NCBI RefSeq assembly: GCF_002938435.1
Contig: NZ_POQT01000007.1
Coordinates: 1-64,000, forward strand
DNA length: 64,000 nt
Reading direction: 5' to 3'
From: Blastococcus saxobsidens
Lineage (GTDB): Bacteria > Actinomycetota > Actinomycetes > Mycobacteriales > Geodermatophilaceae
Shown here: in pieces, positions 8,532 through 17,574 of the stretch
How positions within the stretch are numbered: the stretch's first letter is position 1
Layout: the number at the start of each line of letters is the position of its first letter
Translations under genes and position numbers: made by a program
Notes under the pieces: model-generated
What the model was told of the DNA's origin: nothing
Database searches by the model: none
What the model saw: the letters and a program-made list of their open reading frames with translations, nothing else

Positions 8532-8860
8532 CATCGCGACCCTCCGGGCCGCACCGCGGCCAGGTGCCGTTCCCGGACGACGTGGAGCCCACCCGTCACG
8601 CCTGCGCGGACCCCTCCGGGGCCCACTCGGCGCGACCAGGCCAGCTGCCGTCCCCGGCTTCCCCGCTCCTGCGTGTGGTCAAGGGCGAGCCCTCGGCCGA
8701 GGAGCTCGCCGCGCTGACCGTCGTCGTGGCGGCGATGTCGCAGCGCGGTACCCGCCGGCGGCCCACCCCCGTGGGCGCCTGGGCGTCCTACGGCCGCACC
8801 CACCGCCGTCCGCTGCAGGCCGGCCCCGGGGGCTGGCGCGCCGCGGGGAGCCCGGCATGA
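8528..8860 (+). CDS. accE: Acyl-CoA carboxylase epsilon subunit
   Basis: Small (110-residue) accessory subunit that strengthens the alpha-beta interaction in actinobacterial acyl-CoA carboxylases. The C-terminal half has the family signature: [20 protein letters not shown] followed by a basic stretch and a tryptophan-containing end (GAWASYGR). The N-terminal half is proline-rich and poorly conserved. It is coupled on both sides by ATGA overlaps, to accD upstream and maf downstream. Confidence 0.85.
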   Translation: MTSRPSGPHRGQVPFPDDVEPTRHACADPSGAHSARPGQLPSPASPLLRVVKGEPSAEELAALTVVVAAMSQRGTRRRPTPVGAWASYGRTHRRPLQAGPGGWRAAGSPA

Positions 8861-9465
8861 CCGTCGACCGCCGGCTCGTGCTCGGGTCCGCCTCCCCCGC
8901 CCGGCTGTCCCTGCTGCGTCAGGCGGGCCTGGCGCCGGAGGTCGTGGTGAGCGAGGTGGACGAGTCGTCGTACTCCGCCCCCCGCGTGGCCGAGCAGGTC
9001 GCCCTGCTGGCCGCGGCCAAGGCCGCCGACGTCGCCAATCGCGAGACCGACGCCCTCGTCATCGGTGCGGACTCGCTGCTGGAGTTCGGCGGCAAGCCGC
9101 AGGGCAAGCCGGCCGACGCCGCGGAGGCCCGGGACCGCTGGCGGCGGATGGCGGGGCGCTCCGGCATCCTGCACACCGGCCAGGCGCTCTTCGACGTCCG
9201 CGACGGCGCGGTCGTCAGCCGGGACATCGCGGTCGCCTCGACCGTCGTCTACTTCGCCGACCCCACCCCGGCCGAGGTCGAGGCCTACCTCGCCACCGGT
9301 GAGCCGCTGTCCGTGGCGGGCGCCTTCACCCTCGACGGGCTCGGGGCACCGTTCGTCCGGCGGGTCGAGGGCGACCCGGCGGCCGTGGTGGGGCTGTCGC
9401 TGACGGTCCTGCGGACCCAGCTGTCCAAGCGCGGCCTGACCATCACCGACCTCTGGCGCCGCTGA
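8857..9465 (+). CDS. maf: Maf-like nucleotide pyrophosphatase
   Basis: House-cleaning nucleoside-triphosphate pyrophosphatase acting on non-canonical or modified nucleotides. The 202 residues start with [16 protein letters not shown], the Maf signature, and include the catalytic-aspartate loop IGADSLLEF and the later GKPQGKP segment. The ATG overlaps the accE stop, so Maf is made as part of the carboxylase operon. The same order (accD5-accE5-maf) occurs in mycobacteria. Confidence 0.92.
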   Translation: MTVDRRLVLGSASPARLSLLRQAGLAPEVVVSEVDESSYSAPRVAEQVALLAAAKAADVANRETDALVIGADSLLEFGGKPQGKPADAAEARDRWRRMAGRSGILHTGQALFDVRDGAVVSRDIAVASTVVYFADPTPAEVEAYLATGEPLSVAGAFTLDGLGAPFVRRVEGDPAAVVGLSLTVLRTQLSKRGLTITDLWRR

Positions 9466-9547
9466 CCACCGCGGCGTCGGTGAACCATCCCGCCCGGCGC
9501 GGGCACTGACAATCGTTCGACCGGCCCACAGAAGAGGGAGAGCACCG

Positions 9548-11311
9548 GTGCAGAAGGTCCTCATCGCCAACCGTGGCGAGATCGCGGTCCGGGTGGCCCG
9601 CGCGTGCAAGGACGCGGGTCTGACCAGCGTGGCGGTCTACGCCGAACCCGACCGCGACGCGCTGCACGTCCGCGTCGCCGACGAGGCCTTCGCCCTGGGC
9701 GGCACCACGCCCGGCGACTCCTACCTGGTCATCGACAAGATCCTCGGCGCCGCCAAGCAGTCCGGCGCCGACGCCGTCCACCCCGGCTACGGCTTCCTGT
9801 CGGAGAACGCCGACTTCGCCCAAGCCGTCCTCGACGCCGGGCTGACCTGGATCGGCCCCTCCCCCGAGGCGATCATCGCCCTGGGCGACAAGGTGCAGGC
9901 GCGGCACATCGCCACCAAGGCCGGCGCCCCGCTGGTGCCCGGCACCAAGGACCCGGTCGGCGGCGCCGACGAGGTCGTGGCCTTCGCGCAGGAGCACGGC
10001 CTGCCCGTCGCCATCAAGGCCGCCTTCGGCGGTGGCGGCCGCGGGCTCAAGGTCGCCCGCACGATCGAGGAGATCCCCGAGCTGTTCGACTCCGCCGTCC
10101 GCGAGGCGGTCTCCGCCTTCGGTCGCGGCGAGTGCTTCGTCGAGCGCTTCCTGGACAAGCCCCGGCACGTCGAGGCGCAGGTGCTGGCCGACACCCACGG
10201 CAACGTGGTCGTCGTCGGCACCCGCGACTGCTCGCTGCAGCGCCGCAACCAGAAGCTGGTCGAGGAGGCTCCCGCACCCTTCCTCACCGACGAGCAGCGC
10301 GAGCGCATCCACTCCTCGGCCAAGGCGATCTGCGCCGAGGCGGGCTACCACGGCGCGGGCACGGTCGAGTACCTCGTCGGCGCCGACGGCTCCATCTCCT
10401 TCCTCGAGGTCAACACCCGCCTCCAGGTGGAGCACCCGGTCTCGGAGGAGACCTCGGGCATCGACCTGGTCCGCCAGCAGTTCCGCATCGCCGACGGGCT
10501 GCCGCTGGAGATCACCGAGGACCCGACGCCACGCGGGCACAGCATCGAGTTCCGGATCAACGCCGAGGACGCCGGCCGCAACTTCATGCCGGCGCCCGGC
10601 CCGGTGAACCGCCTGGAGATCCCGCAGGGCCCGGGCGTCCGCTGGGACTCCGGTGTCGAGACCGGCGGCGAGGTGGCCGGCGCGTTCGACTCGATGCTGG
10701 CCAAGCTGATCGTCACCGGTGCCACCCGCGCCGAAGCCCTGCAGCGGGCCGCCCGCGCCCTGGACGAGCTCATCGTCGAGGGCATGCCCACGGTCATCCC
10801 GTTCCACCGCGCGGTCGTCCGCGACGAGGCGTTCACCAGCGAGCCGTTCACGGTGCACACCCGCTGGATCGAGACGGAGTGGGACAACCAGGTCCCGCCC
10901 TACGACGTCGCCCCGGCCGTGGCCGACGAGGACGCCCCGCGGCAGACCGTCGTCGTCGAGGTGGGGGGCCGCCGCATGGAGGTATCCCTCCCGGCGGGCC
11001 TGGCCGCCGGTGGCGGTGGCGCGGCTCCGGGTGCCGCCGCGAAGCCGCGCAAGCGTGGCGGCGGTGGGGGCGGTTCGGCCGCCTCGGGTGACTCCCTCAC
11101 CTCGCCCATGCAGGGCACGATCGTGAAGGTCGCCGTCGAGGACGGCGCCACGGTGGAGGCCGGCGACCTGGTCGTCGTCCTCGAGGCCATGAAGATGGAG
11201 CAGCCGATCACCGCGCACAAGGCCGGCACCATCTCCGGGCTGGCCGCCGAGGTCGGCGCCTCGGTCACCAGCGGTGCGGTCATCTGCACCATCGCCGACG
11301 CCGCCCAGTAG
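9548..11311 (+). CDS. accA3: Acyl-CoA carboxylase alpha subunit (biotin carboxylase + biotin carrier)
   Basis: Carboxylates biotin with ATP and bicarbonate and carries it to the beta subunits. The 587-residue protein has a biotin carboxylase N domain ([20 protein letters not shown]), an ATP-grasp domain with the glycine-rich [10 protein letters not shown] loop, the [14 protein letters not shown] active-site segment, a glycine/alanine-rich basic linker near 480-515, and a C-terminal biotinyl domain with EAMKMEQ (biotin on Lys549). GTG start with AGAGGGAGAG just upstream. In mycobacteria AccA3 serves several AccD partners. An 18-bp hairpin follows directly. Confidence 0.94.
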   Translation: MQKVLIANRGEIAVRVARACKDAGLTSVAVYAEPDRDALHVRVADEAFALGGTTPGDSYLVIDKILGAAKQSGADAVHPGYGFLSENADFAQAVLDAGLTWIGPSPEAIIALGDKVQARHIATKAGAPLVPGTKDPVGGADEVVAFAQEHGLPVAIKAAFGGGGRGLKVARTIEEIPELFDSAVREAVSAFGRGECFVERFLDKPRHVEAQVLADTHGNVVVVGTRDCSLQRRNQKLVEEAPAPFLTDEQRERIHSSAKAICAEAGYHGAGTVEYLVGADGSISFLEVNTRLQVEHPVSEETSGIDLVRQQFRIADGLPLEITEDPTPRGHSIEFRINAEDAGRNFMPAPGPVNRLEIPQGPGVRWDSGVETGGEVAGAFDSMLAKLIVTGATRAEALQRAARALDELIVEGMPTVIPFHRAVVRDEAFTSEPFTVHTRWIETEWDNQVPPYDVAPAVADEDAPRQTVVVEVGGRRMEVSLPAGLAAGGGGAAPGAAAKPRKRGGGGGGSAASGDSLTSPMQGTIVKVAVEDGATVEAGDLVVVLEAMKMEQPITAHKAGTISGLAAEVGASVTSGAVICTIADAAQ

Positions 11312-11324
11312 GCACCACTGCCGG

Positions 11325-11363
11325 GCGGGGGCCCGCCACCGCTGCGCGGTGGCGGGCCCCCGC
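11325..11363. terminator. Strong bidirectional hairpin between convergent genes
   Basis: Perfect 18-bp inverted repeat (arms 11325-11342 and 11346-11363) with a 3-nt loop TGC, almost pure G/C. It fills the gap between accA3 and the convergent subtilase and abuts the subtilase stop codon. There is no U-tract, which is usual for actinobacterial terminators. Confidence 0.85.
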
Positions 11364-14126
11364 TCAGACCACCCGCACCTGACCGGTGCGGTAGTACAGC
11401 CGCAGGGTGCCACCGTGGAAGCGCTGGGACTCGCCGTCGCTGTAGTAGCGCCGGCCCTCCACCGGGTACCCGAGCGAGCCGCCCTCCCAGCCGGAGGCCG
11501 CCCAGGTGTCCCGTGCCCAGCCCATGACCACGTGGGTCCCGCTCTCGGGCGACGTGTACACCGATCCCCCTTGGAAGTGGACGAAGCAGCCGCCGCGGAG
11601 GAGCCCGCACTGCTGGTCGGTCACCGGGTAACCGAGCACGCCGTTCTCCCACCCCGTCGACGCCCAGACGTTCCGCGTCGCGACGTCGATCAGCCTGGAC
11701 CCGGTGCCCGGCGACCAGTAGACCGATCCGCGCTGGAAGTGCTGGAAGCAGCCGCCGTCCCGCAACCCGCAGAGGGTGTCGGTGGTCGGATAGCCCAGAG
11801 TCCCGCGCTCCCATCCGGACCTGGCCCAGGCGTCCCGGATGACCAGCGAGACGTCGTGCGCGCCCGTGGCCGCCGAGGCGTAGACCGACCCCCGCTGGAA
11901 ATGGACGAAGCAGCCGGCGTCCGGGAGCCCGCAGACCTGGTCCGCGGTCGGATAGCCCAACGGCCCGTTCTCCCAGCCCGTCCCGCCCCACCGTGACCGG
12001 ATGGCGGTGCCCACCAGCCGGACGCCCGTCGTCGCGGACAGGTAGATCGAACCGGACTGGAAGTGCTGGAAGCACCCGCCGTCACGCAGACCGCAGATGG
12101 TGTCCGTCGTCGGGAACCCGAGCTGCCCGTTTTCCCACCCGGAGGCCGCCCACCGGTCGCGGGTCCGCCCCTGGACCAGGAAGGCGCGCGCCTGGGCGCC
12201 GGTGGCGTAGAGCGACCCACCCTGGAAGTGCTGGAAGCACCCGCCGTTCCGCAGCGTGCAGACGGTGTCGGACACCGGGTAGCCGAGGGTGCCGTTCTCC
12301 CAGCCCGAGCCCGCCCAGCGCTCACGGAGCGAGTGCTGGACGCTGCGCGGCCCGGTGGACGGCGACCAGTAGATCGATCCGCCCGCGTAGTGGCGGAAGC
12401 AGCCGCCGTCGCGCAGGCCGCACGCGAGCGCCCCGCTCGCGGCACCGAGAGGGCCGGAACTGCCGCCGCGCGCCTCGTAGGCGACCGTGACGGGGTGGTG
12501 GCTGAGGTCGGCGACGGCCTCGTTCGACAGTGCCGAGGTGCGCCCGAGGGAGTCCACGGCCCGCAGCTGCCAGCGCGTGGTGGCGCTGGGCATCGCATCG
12601 ATGACGAACGTGCGGTCGGCCGGCGACGCGCCGAGGGGCAGGGAGTAGGTCCCCAGGCTCAGCCCGTCGCGCACGAGGGAGTACCTGCCGGTGTTCGTCC
12701 CGGTGGTCGAGGCCTTGAGGGTGACCGACGGCCTGCCACTGGTGACGCCCAGCCTGGCGACCGGTTCGAGCGTCGGGGCGACAGGTGGCGGGGGCCCCAC
12801 CGTCGCCAGGACCGGCGCGCTGCGGAGGCCGTTGCTCGGCTGGACGTCGACGGCGACCTGCTGGCCGTCGGTCAGTCCGGTGACCGTGGCGCTGGTGCCG
12901 GTCACGGTGGCCCGGACGACGCCGTCGACCCGCACGGTGTAGCCGGTCGCAGCGGTCACCGCAGACCACGCGACGGTGATCGAGCCGCTCGACGGCGTGA
13001 CGGTCGGTGCGGCGCCGGTGCGCCCGGCGGCCTCGACGGCAGCCGGCATGACGAGCCGCCCGGCACCCCAGGCCCGGTCCCAGGCCGAGCTGTCCACGCC
13101 GGCCTGCAGGGCGGCCTGGACCTCGTCCGGGGTGATCCCCGGACGGCTGCTGCGGAGCAGGGCCACCGCCCCGGCGACCGCGGGGGCGGAGAAGGAGGTG
13201 CCGGTCGCGCTGGTGTACCGCGCGCCGGGAAAGGTGGTCAGCAGGTCCTGCCCGACGGTGGCGATGTCCACCTGCCAGCCGTGCTGGGCCCAGGGTGCGG
13301 GCGTGCCCGTGGGCGTCGTCGCGGAGACGGCGATGACACCGCTGTTGGCCGCCGGGTACATCACCTCGTTGACGGGGTTGCCGGTGTCCCCGGAGTTGCC
13401 GGCCGACGCGACGACCGAGATGCCCTTGTCCAGCGCGTACTGGATGGCCGCGGCGGTGACGTCGGAGTAGCCGGGACCCGCCAGCGACATGTTGATGACG
13501 TCGGCACCGTGGTCGGCGGCCCACAGCACGCCCCGCGCGACGGCCGCCGACGAGCAGCCGAAGTCGTCCGTGCACACCCGGACCGGCATGATCTTGGCCT
13601 CCGGCGCCATGCCGGCGCTTCCCTGGCCGTTGTCGGCGCGCGCCGCGATGACACCGGCCACCCCGGTCCCGTGCCACTCGGACGGGTCCGCCGCCAGTCC
13701 CGTCGTGTCCGTACCGGGCACGAAGGCGCCGACGAGGTCGGGGTGACCGGCGTCGACCGCGGTGTCGAGCACCGCCACGACCTGCCCGGCGCCCCGGGTG
13801 CTCGGCCAGACGTCCGGGACGGAACTCGCCGCCTGCGGGTCGTCCAGTTCCCAGAGCGGGTCCGTGGGGGCCTGCACGCGGTAGCTCACCGCCGGGGAGG
13901 CGTGGACGACGTCGGCCCGGGCCTCCAGCGAGGCCGCGGTCGAGTCGGCGCTGCCGGCCGGCACCGTGACCGTCTCGACGACGTACTCACCGTCGACGAC
14001 CCGCAGCACGTCGAGCGTGACCGGGTCGCCGGCCGCGAGGGCCGGCGGAGCGGAGAGCAGCAGCGCGGACGCGAGAGCGGCGGTGAGGGCCGCGCCGAAG
14101 CGCTGACGGGTGGATGCGGACGACAT
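11364..14126 (-). CDS. Secreted S8 subtilisin-like protease with fibronectin III and LGFP repeats
   Basis: Predicted exported serine protease of 920 residues. A signal peptide (1-32, ending near ALAAGD) precedes a short propeptide-like region. The S8 domain carries the complete triad: Asp121 (VAVLDTAVD), His152 (WHGTGVAG) and Ser311 (GTSFSAP), with Asn244 in the SAGNSG loop as the likely oxyanion residue. A fibronectin-III-like domain (about 350-430) and a second beta-rich domain follow. From about residue 553 to the end there are seven LGFP-type repeats. LGFP repeats occur in corynebacterial and mycobacterial wall proteins, so wall attachment is likely. Start chosen to give the signal peptide; the frame continues far upstream as non-coding. 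Confidence 0.88.
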   Translation of the reverse strand: MSSASTRQRFGAALTAALASALLLSAPPALAAGDPVTLDVLRVVDGEYVVETVTVPAGSADSTAASLEARADVVHASPAVSYRVQAPTDPLWELDDPQAASSVPDVWPSTRGAGQVVAVLDTAVDAGHPDLVGAFVPGTDTTGLAADPSEWHGTGVAGVIAARADNGQGSAGMAPEAKIMPVRVCTDDFGCSSAAVARGVLWAADHGADVINMSLAGPGYSDVTAAAIQYALDKGISVVASAGNSGDTGNPVNEVMYPAANSGVIAVSATTPTGTPAPWAQHGWQVDIATVGQDLLTTFPGARYTSATGTSFSAPAVAGAVALLRSSRPGITPDEVQAALQAGVDSSAWDRAWGAGRLVMPAAVEAAGRTGAAPTVTPSSGSITVAWSAVTAATGYTVRVDGVVRATVTGTSATVTGLTDGQQVAVDVQPSNGLRSAPVLATVGPPPPVAPTLEPVARLGVTSGRPSVTLKASTTGTNTGRYSLVRDGLSLGTYSLPLGASPADRTFVIDAMPSATTRWQLRAVDSLGRTSALSNEAVADLSHHPVTVAYEARGGSSGPLGAASGALACGLRDGGCFRHYAGGSIYWSPSTGPRSVQHSLRERWAGSGWENGTLGYPVSDTVCTLRNGGCFQHFQGGSLYATGAQARAFLVQGRTRDRWAASGWENGQLGFPTTDTICGLRDGGCFQHFQSGSIYLSATTGVRLVGTAIRSRWGGTGWENGPLGYPTADQVCGLPDAGCFVHFQRGSVYASAATGAHDVSLVIRDAWARSGWERGTLGYPTTDTLCGLRDGGCFQHFQRGSVYWSPGTGSRLIDVATRNVWASTGWENGVLGYPVTDQQCGLLRGGCFVHFQGGSVYTSPESGTHVVMGWARDTWAASGWEGGSLGYPVEGRRYYSDGESQRFHGGTLRLYYRTGQVRVV
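11370..12466 (-). repeat. Array of seven LGFP-type protein repeats
   Basis: Encodes the C-terminal third of the subtilase. The unit is about 51 residues: W..(S/T)GWE.G.LG(Y/F)P..D..CGLRDGGCF.HFQ.GS.Y. Six copies carry LG[YF]P; the first unit is degenerate (GPLGAASG). Six copies contain a C-x6-C pair that could form a disulfide, and the last lacks it. Copies differ from one another, so this is an old duplication, not a fresh tandem expansion. Confidence 0.85.
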
Positions 14127-14159
14127 GTCAGGTGTATCGGCAGTCGCCCCCGCACGATG

Positions 14160-14171
14160 GATCACCTGATC
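14160..14171. promoter_or_regulatory. Small inverted repeat upstream of the subtilase
   Basis: GATCA-CC-TGATC, 34 nt before the subtilase start in the 65-bp gap between the two protease genes. Its core recurs inside the longer palindrome at 56196-56214. Possible operator; weak evidence. Confidence 0.25.
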
Positions 14172-14191
14172 GGGGATCGGCGGCCGTCGGC

Positions 14192-15883
14192 TCAGCGGCG
14201 GAGACGGTTGCGGCGCAGCGACTGCAGGACCAGCAGCCCGCCACCGACCAGCACCGAGGCCCCGATCGGGACCAGGAGCCCGCCCAGCGAGCTGGCGGAG
14301 TCCGCGACCGGCTCCAGCGAGACGGTCCCGCGCGTCGAGAACTCCGGGACCGGCGGCACCCAGGTCACCGGCTTCGGCGCCGGCGCCGTCGGGGCCTCCG
14401 ACGCCGGGTCCGCGGCGATCGTGCCGGCGCGGTCGGCGCCCCCCCGCGCGGCGGCGGCTGCGGACCGGGGTGCGGCGGCCGCGGCGGCCCCGCGCGCCGC
14501 CGGCGCGAGCTGGAGCACCGCACCGGCGTCGTCGACCCGCTGCACCGTGACCGTGATGTCGCCGCCGGAGACGGGAACGGCAGTGCCCACGGGGAGCGCG
14601 GACTGCAGGTCGTCGTCCCAGCGCGACGCCGCGCTCGGCGTGCCGTCGAGCAGCAGCGTGGTGTCGGGAAAGGTTCCCACGCGGCGCAGCAGGACCCCGG
14701 AGTCGAGGCGGTAGACGTTGTCGCCCGTGCCCAGCCAGGCGTCCTGTCCCGTGGCGGCGCGCAGCTCCAGCCAGTGGTCGACGCCCTCGGCGTCGACCAG
14801 CCGTACGGCGCGGACCTGGCCGGTGCCGGCCAGGGGGCTGAGGGTCACGGTGGTGGCGGCGTCGCCCACGGAGACGGTCCGAGTCGCCGCGTCGGGCAGC
14901 ACCCGCAGGGCAGCGGCCTGGCCGGCGTTGAGCGCCCCGAGCCGGCCCCAGGAGGCGCCCATGACGTCGTAGAGGTCGCGGTAGCCGCTGGTGCGGCAGG
15001 AGCCGCCCTCCATCGTCGCGTCGCACTGCTCCGCCGAGGAGTGGCCGAGACCGAAGTTGTGGCCGAGCTCGTGGGCGATGACCGACGGGAGGTCCTGGCG
15101 GACGTAGAGGTAGCCACCGGAGGACGGCTCGGCGCCGACCTGGGCCAGCGCGTAGGAGCAGCCGGGCTGCCCGGCGGTCTGGTCGCTCAGGCGCAGCAGG
15201 AGGTGCTTGCGCGGGCCGGGCACGAACCCGACCTTCGCGGCCACCTCGGTCCACAGCGCGTTCGGGTCGGCGCAGCCGGCGGTGGTGCTCACCCAGGGGC
15301 GGGAGGCCACGACACCGAGCTGGATGGCGCCGCCGGTCTGCTGCGCCCAGAAGTCGGCGACCGTGCCGTCGACGGTGCGGACGACGTCGCTCAGCTGCGT
15401 GCCGTCGGGCATCGTGCCGGCGGGCGCGACGAGGACGACCGTCACCTCGTTGGTCAGCCCGCCGCGGGGCGCCGGCACCGGCGTGGTGTCCGGGCTCGGG
15501 GGCGGGGACAGCACGTCGCTCTCCAGGACCTCGCGGGCCTGGTCGCCGCCGTCCTCGCTGTGGTCGTCCTCGACGGTGCCACCGACGGTCACCTCGACGG
15601 TCGCCCCGGCCGGCACGCCCGCCATCTGCCCGGTGGGCACCCGGACGGCCCCGTCGGCAGCGGCGACCCAGCTCAGCATCGCGTCGTCCCCGTGGTCCTG
15701 CGCGGCGCCGGGCGCGCCCTCGGCGTAGGCCTGGACGAACTCGCCGACGACGGTGGTGCCGCTGTCCGCGGCGGCGACCGCAGGGACGGCGACGGCAGAC
15801 GTGGTCAGCGCACCGGCCACCGCCACGGCGCGCAGCAGACGACGGTGGCCGCGGGGACGACGGAGGTCGTGGTCAGGAGACAT
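14192..15883 (-). CDS. Exported, membrane-anchored zinc metalloprotease (metzincin)
   Basis: 563-residue predicted extracellular protease. It begins with a twin-arginine-free signal peptide (basic HRRLLR then a hydrophobic run to AVAAAD, about 1-39). The zinc site is HELGHNFGLGH at 271-281 (His271, His275, His281, Glu272), and the YDVMG segment supplies the Met-turn at Met308, so it is a metzincin related to reprolysins. An Ala/Pro-rich linker near 480-520 leads to one C-terminal transmembrane helix and the basic tail RRNRLRR, suggesting anchoring with the catalytic domain outside. Start chosen by AGGAG 4 nt upstream; 27 nt of open frame lie further upstream. Substrate unknown. Confidence 0.85.
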   Translation of the reverse strand: MSPDHDLRRPRGHRRLLRAVAVAGALTTSAVAVPAVAAADSGTTVVGEFVQAYAEGAPGAAQDHGDDAMLSWVAAADGAVRVPTGQMAGVPAGATVEVTVGGTVEDDHSEDGGDQAREVLESDVLSPPPSPDTTPVPAPRGGLTNEVTVVLVAPAGTMPDGTQLSDVVRTVDGTVADFWAQQTGGAIQLGVVASRPWVSTTAGCADPNALWTEVAAKVGFVPGPRKHLLLRLSDQTAGQPGCSYALAQVGAEPSSGGYLYVRQDLPSVIAHELGHNFGLGHSSAEQCDATMEGGSCRTSGYRDLYDVMGASWGRLGALNAGQAAALRVLPDAATRTVSVGDAATTVTLSPLAGTGQVRAVRLVDAEGVDHWLELRAATGQDAWLGTGDNVYRLDSGVLLRRVGTFPDTTLLLDGTPSAASRWDDDLQSALPVGTAVPVSGGDITVTVQRVDDAGAVLQLAPAARGAAAAAAPRSAAAAARGGADRAGTIAADPASEAPTAPAPKPVTWVPPVPEFSTRGTVSLEPVADSASSLGGLLVPIGASVLVGGGLLVLQSLRRNRLRR

Positions 15884-16056
15884 CGACTCCTGAATCGGCG
15901 GCCCGCGCACGCGTCGGCACCGTCGGCGCGAAGTTGAGCCGAACTCCCGTCACATCCGCCGCAGGCGCCCCCGGCTCCTCAGGTGACGCTGTGGAACGGC
16001 CCCTTCCAGGGCCGCGCCCCGAGCGTGCGAGGGGCGGGGAGGAAGGGGGTCCTTCT

Positions 16057-17460
16057 TCAGGCGAGGTCGTCGGCACCCATCAGCCGGCGGCCGGCCTCGG
16101 TGATCGACCCCGACAGCGACGGGTAGATCGCGAACGTCTGCGCCAGGTCGGCGACGGTCAGGCCCTTGGTGACGGCGAGCGCGATGGGCAGCACCAGCTC
16201 CGAGGCCCCCGGGGAGACGACGACGCCGCCGACGATCACGCCGGTCGAGCGGCGGGCGAACAGCTTCACGAACCCGGCGCGCAGGTCGCTCATCTTGGCG
16301 CGGGCGTTGGTGGCCAGCGGCAGCCGCACGACCTCGACATCGGCGTCGTCGGCCAGGGACCTCTCCTGGACGCCGACGGTGGCGATCTCCGGGTGGGTGA
16401 AGACGTTGGCGGCGACCGTCTTGAGCTTGATCGGCGCCACGGCCTCGCCGAGGGCGTGCCACATGGCGATCCGGCCCTGCATGGCGGCCACCGACGCCAG
16501 CTGGAAGACGCCGGTGACGTCGCCGGCGGCGTAGATGCCGGGGACCGACGTGCGGGAGACGCGGTCGACCACCACGTGCCCGGCCTCGGTCACCTGGACG
16601 CCGTGGGACCCGAGGTTCAGCCCGGCGGTGTTGGGCACGGTGCCGACGGTCATCAGCGCGTGCGAGCCCTCGACGGTGCGCCCGTCGGTCAGCTCGACCA
16701 CGACGCCCTTCTCGGTGCGCCGGACGCCGGCGGCCCGGCCGCGCTCCAGGCGGCCACCGCGGGACTGGAAGACCTCCTCGAGCACCTCGGCGGCGTCGGA
16801 GTCCTCGCCGGGCAGCACGCGGTCGCGGGAGGAGACGAGGGTGACCGGCACGCCCGCCTCGAGGTAGCCGGAGGCGAACTCGGCGCCCGTGACGCCGGAG
16901 CCGACGACGACGAGGTGCTGCGGCGGCTCCTGCAGGTCGTAGACGTCGCGCCAGTCGAGGATCCGCTCGTGGTCCGGCTCGGCACCGGGCAGCACGCGCG
17001 GGTCGGCGCCGGTGGCGATGAGCACGACGTCGCCCTCGATCTCGTCGACGACGGCGCCAGCGTCGTCCAGGATCTCCACCTCGTGCGCCGCCAGGCCGGG
17101 GACGTCGTCGGCGAGCCGCCCCTGACCGCGGAGGATCCGCACGCCCTCGCCCTCGAGACGGGCCTGGATGTCGGCGGACTGCGCCATCGACAGGTCCTTC
17201 ACCCGCTGGTTGGCGGCCGGCAGGTCCAGGCTCACCGTCGCGAGCTCCGCACCGTGCACGCCGAGGACGGCGGAGTCGCGCACCGACGTCATGGCGCCGG
17301 CCGCCGCGATCAGCGCCTTGGACGGCACGCAGTCGGTGAGCACGCTGGCCCCGCCGATGCCGTCGCGCTCGATCACGGTGACCTCCGCGCCGAGCTGCGC
17401 GGCGACCAGGGCGGCCTCGTAGCCGGCCGGGCCACCACCGATGATGACGATGCGGGTCAT
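16057..17460 (-). CDS. lpdA: NAD(P)H-quinone dehydrogenase, LpdA type (lipoamide-dehydrogenase-like flavoprotein)
   Basis: Two-dinucleotide-binding flavoprotein of 467 residues that looks like dihydrolipoyl dehydrogenase but lacks the redox disulfide. The region GGASVLTDCVPSK has only Cys44; the first cysteine position is Ser39. This matches M. tuberculosis LpdA (Rv3303c), reported as a quinone reductase. FAD-binding IIGGGPAGYEAAL is at 6-18, and a second Rossmann motif (GSGVTGAEFASGY) lies in the middle. Next to it is the Rv3304-like cyclotransferase gene, as in mycobacteria. ATG chosen over an in-frame start 57 nt upstream because GAGGAAG precedes it. Confidence 0.9.
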   Translation of the reverse strand: MTRIVIIGGGPAGYEAALVAAQLGAEVTVIERDGIGGASVLTDCVPSKALIAAAGAMTSVRDSAVLGVHGAELATVSLDLPAANQRVKDLSMAQSADIQARLEGEGVRILRGQGRLADDVPGLAAHEVEILDDAGAVVDEIEGDVVLIATGADPRVLPGAEPDHERILDWRDVYDLQEPPQHLVVVGSGVTGAEFASGYLEAGVPVTLVSSRDRVLPGEDSDAAEVLEEVFQSRGGRLERGRAAGVRRTEKGVVVELTDGRTVEGSHALMTVGTVPNTAGLNLGSHGVQVTEAGHVVVDRVSRTSVPGIYAAGDVTGVFQLASVAAMQGRIAMWHALGEAVAPIKLKTVAANVFTHPEIATVGVQERSLADDADVEVVRLPLATNARAKMSDLRAGFVKLFARRSTGVIVGGVVVSPGASELVLPIALAVTKGLTVADLAQTFAIYPSLSGSITEAGRRLMGADDLA

Positions 17461-17560
17461 GGATCCAACTTCCTCAGCCGTTCGGTCGGTCGCGGCCATT
17501 GTCCCCGTTGCCGCCACCGTTCCGGGGACCGCCCGTTTCCCGGCCTGCCCGCTCGCTGGT

Positions 17561-17566
17561 TAGTCT
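17561..17566 (+). promoter_or_regulatory. Candidate -10 box of the cyclotransferase-like gene
   Basis: TAGTCT, 8 nt before the ATG at 17575. No Shine-Dalgarno sequence is visible, so the transcript may be leaderless. Confidence 0.4.
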
Positions 17567-17574
17567 CGCCTGCG

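Noticed and set aside
14127-15254. N-terminal extension of the subtilase frame
   Set aside because: This part overlaps the metalloprotease gene in another frame and encodes Arg-rich nonsense; the signal peptide at 14126 marks the real start.
15884-16056. Several short hairpins downstream of lpdA and before the metzincin gene
   Set aside because: Stems of only 5-7 bp (for example CGGCCC/GGGCCG) are expected by chance here; none stands out as a terminator.
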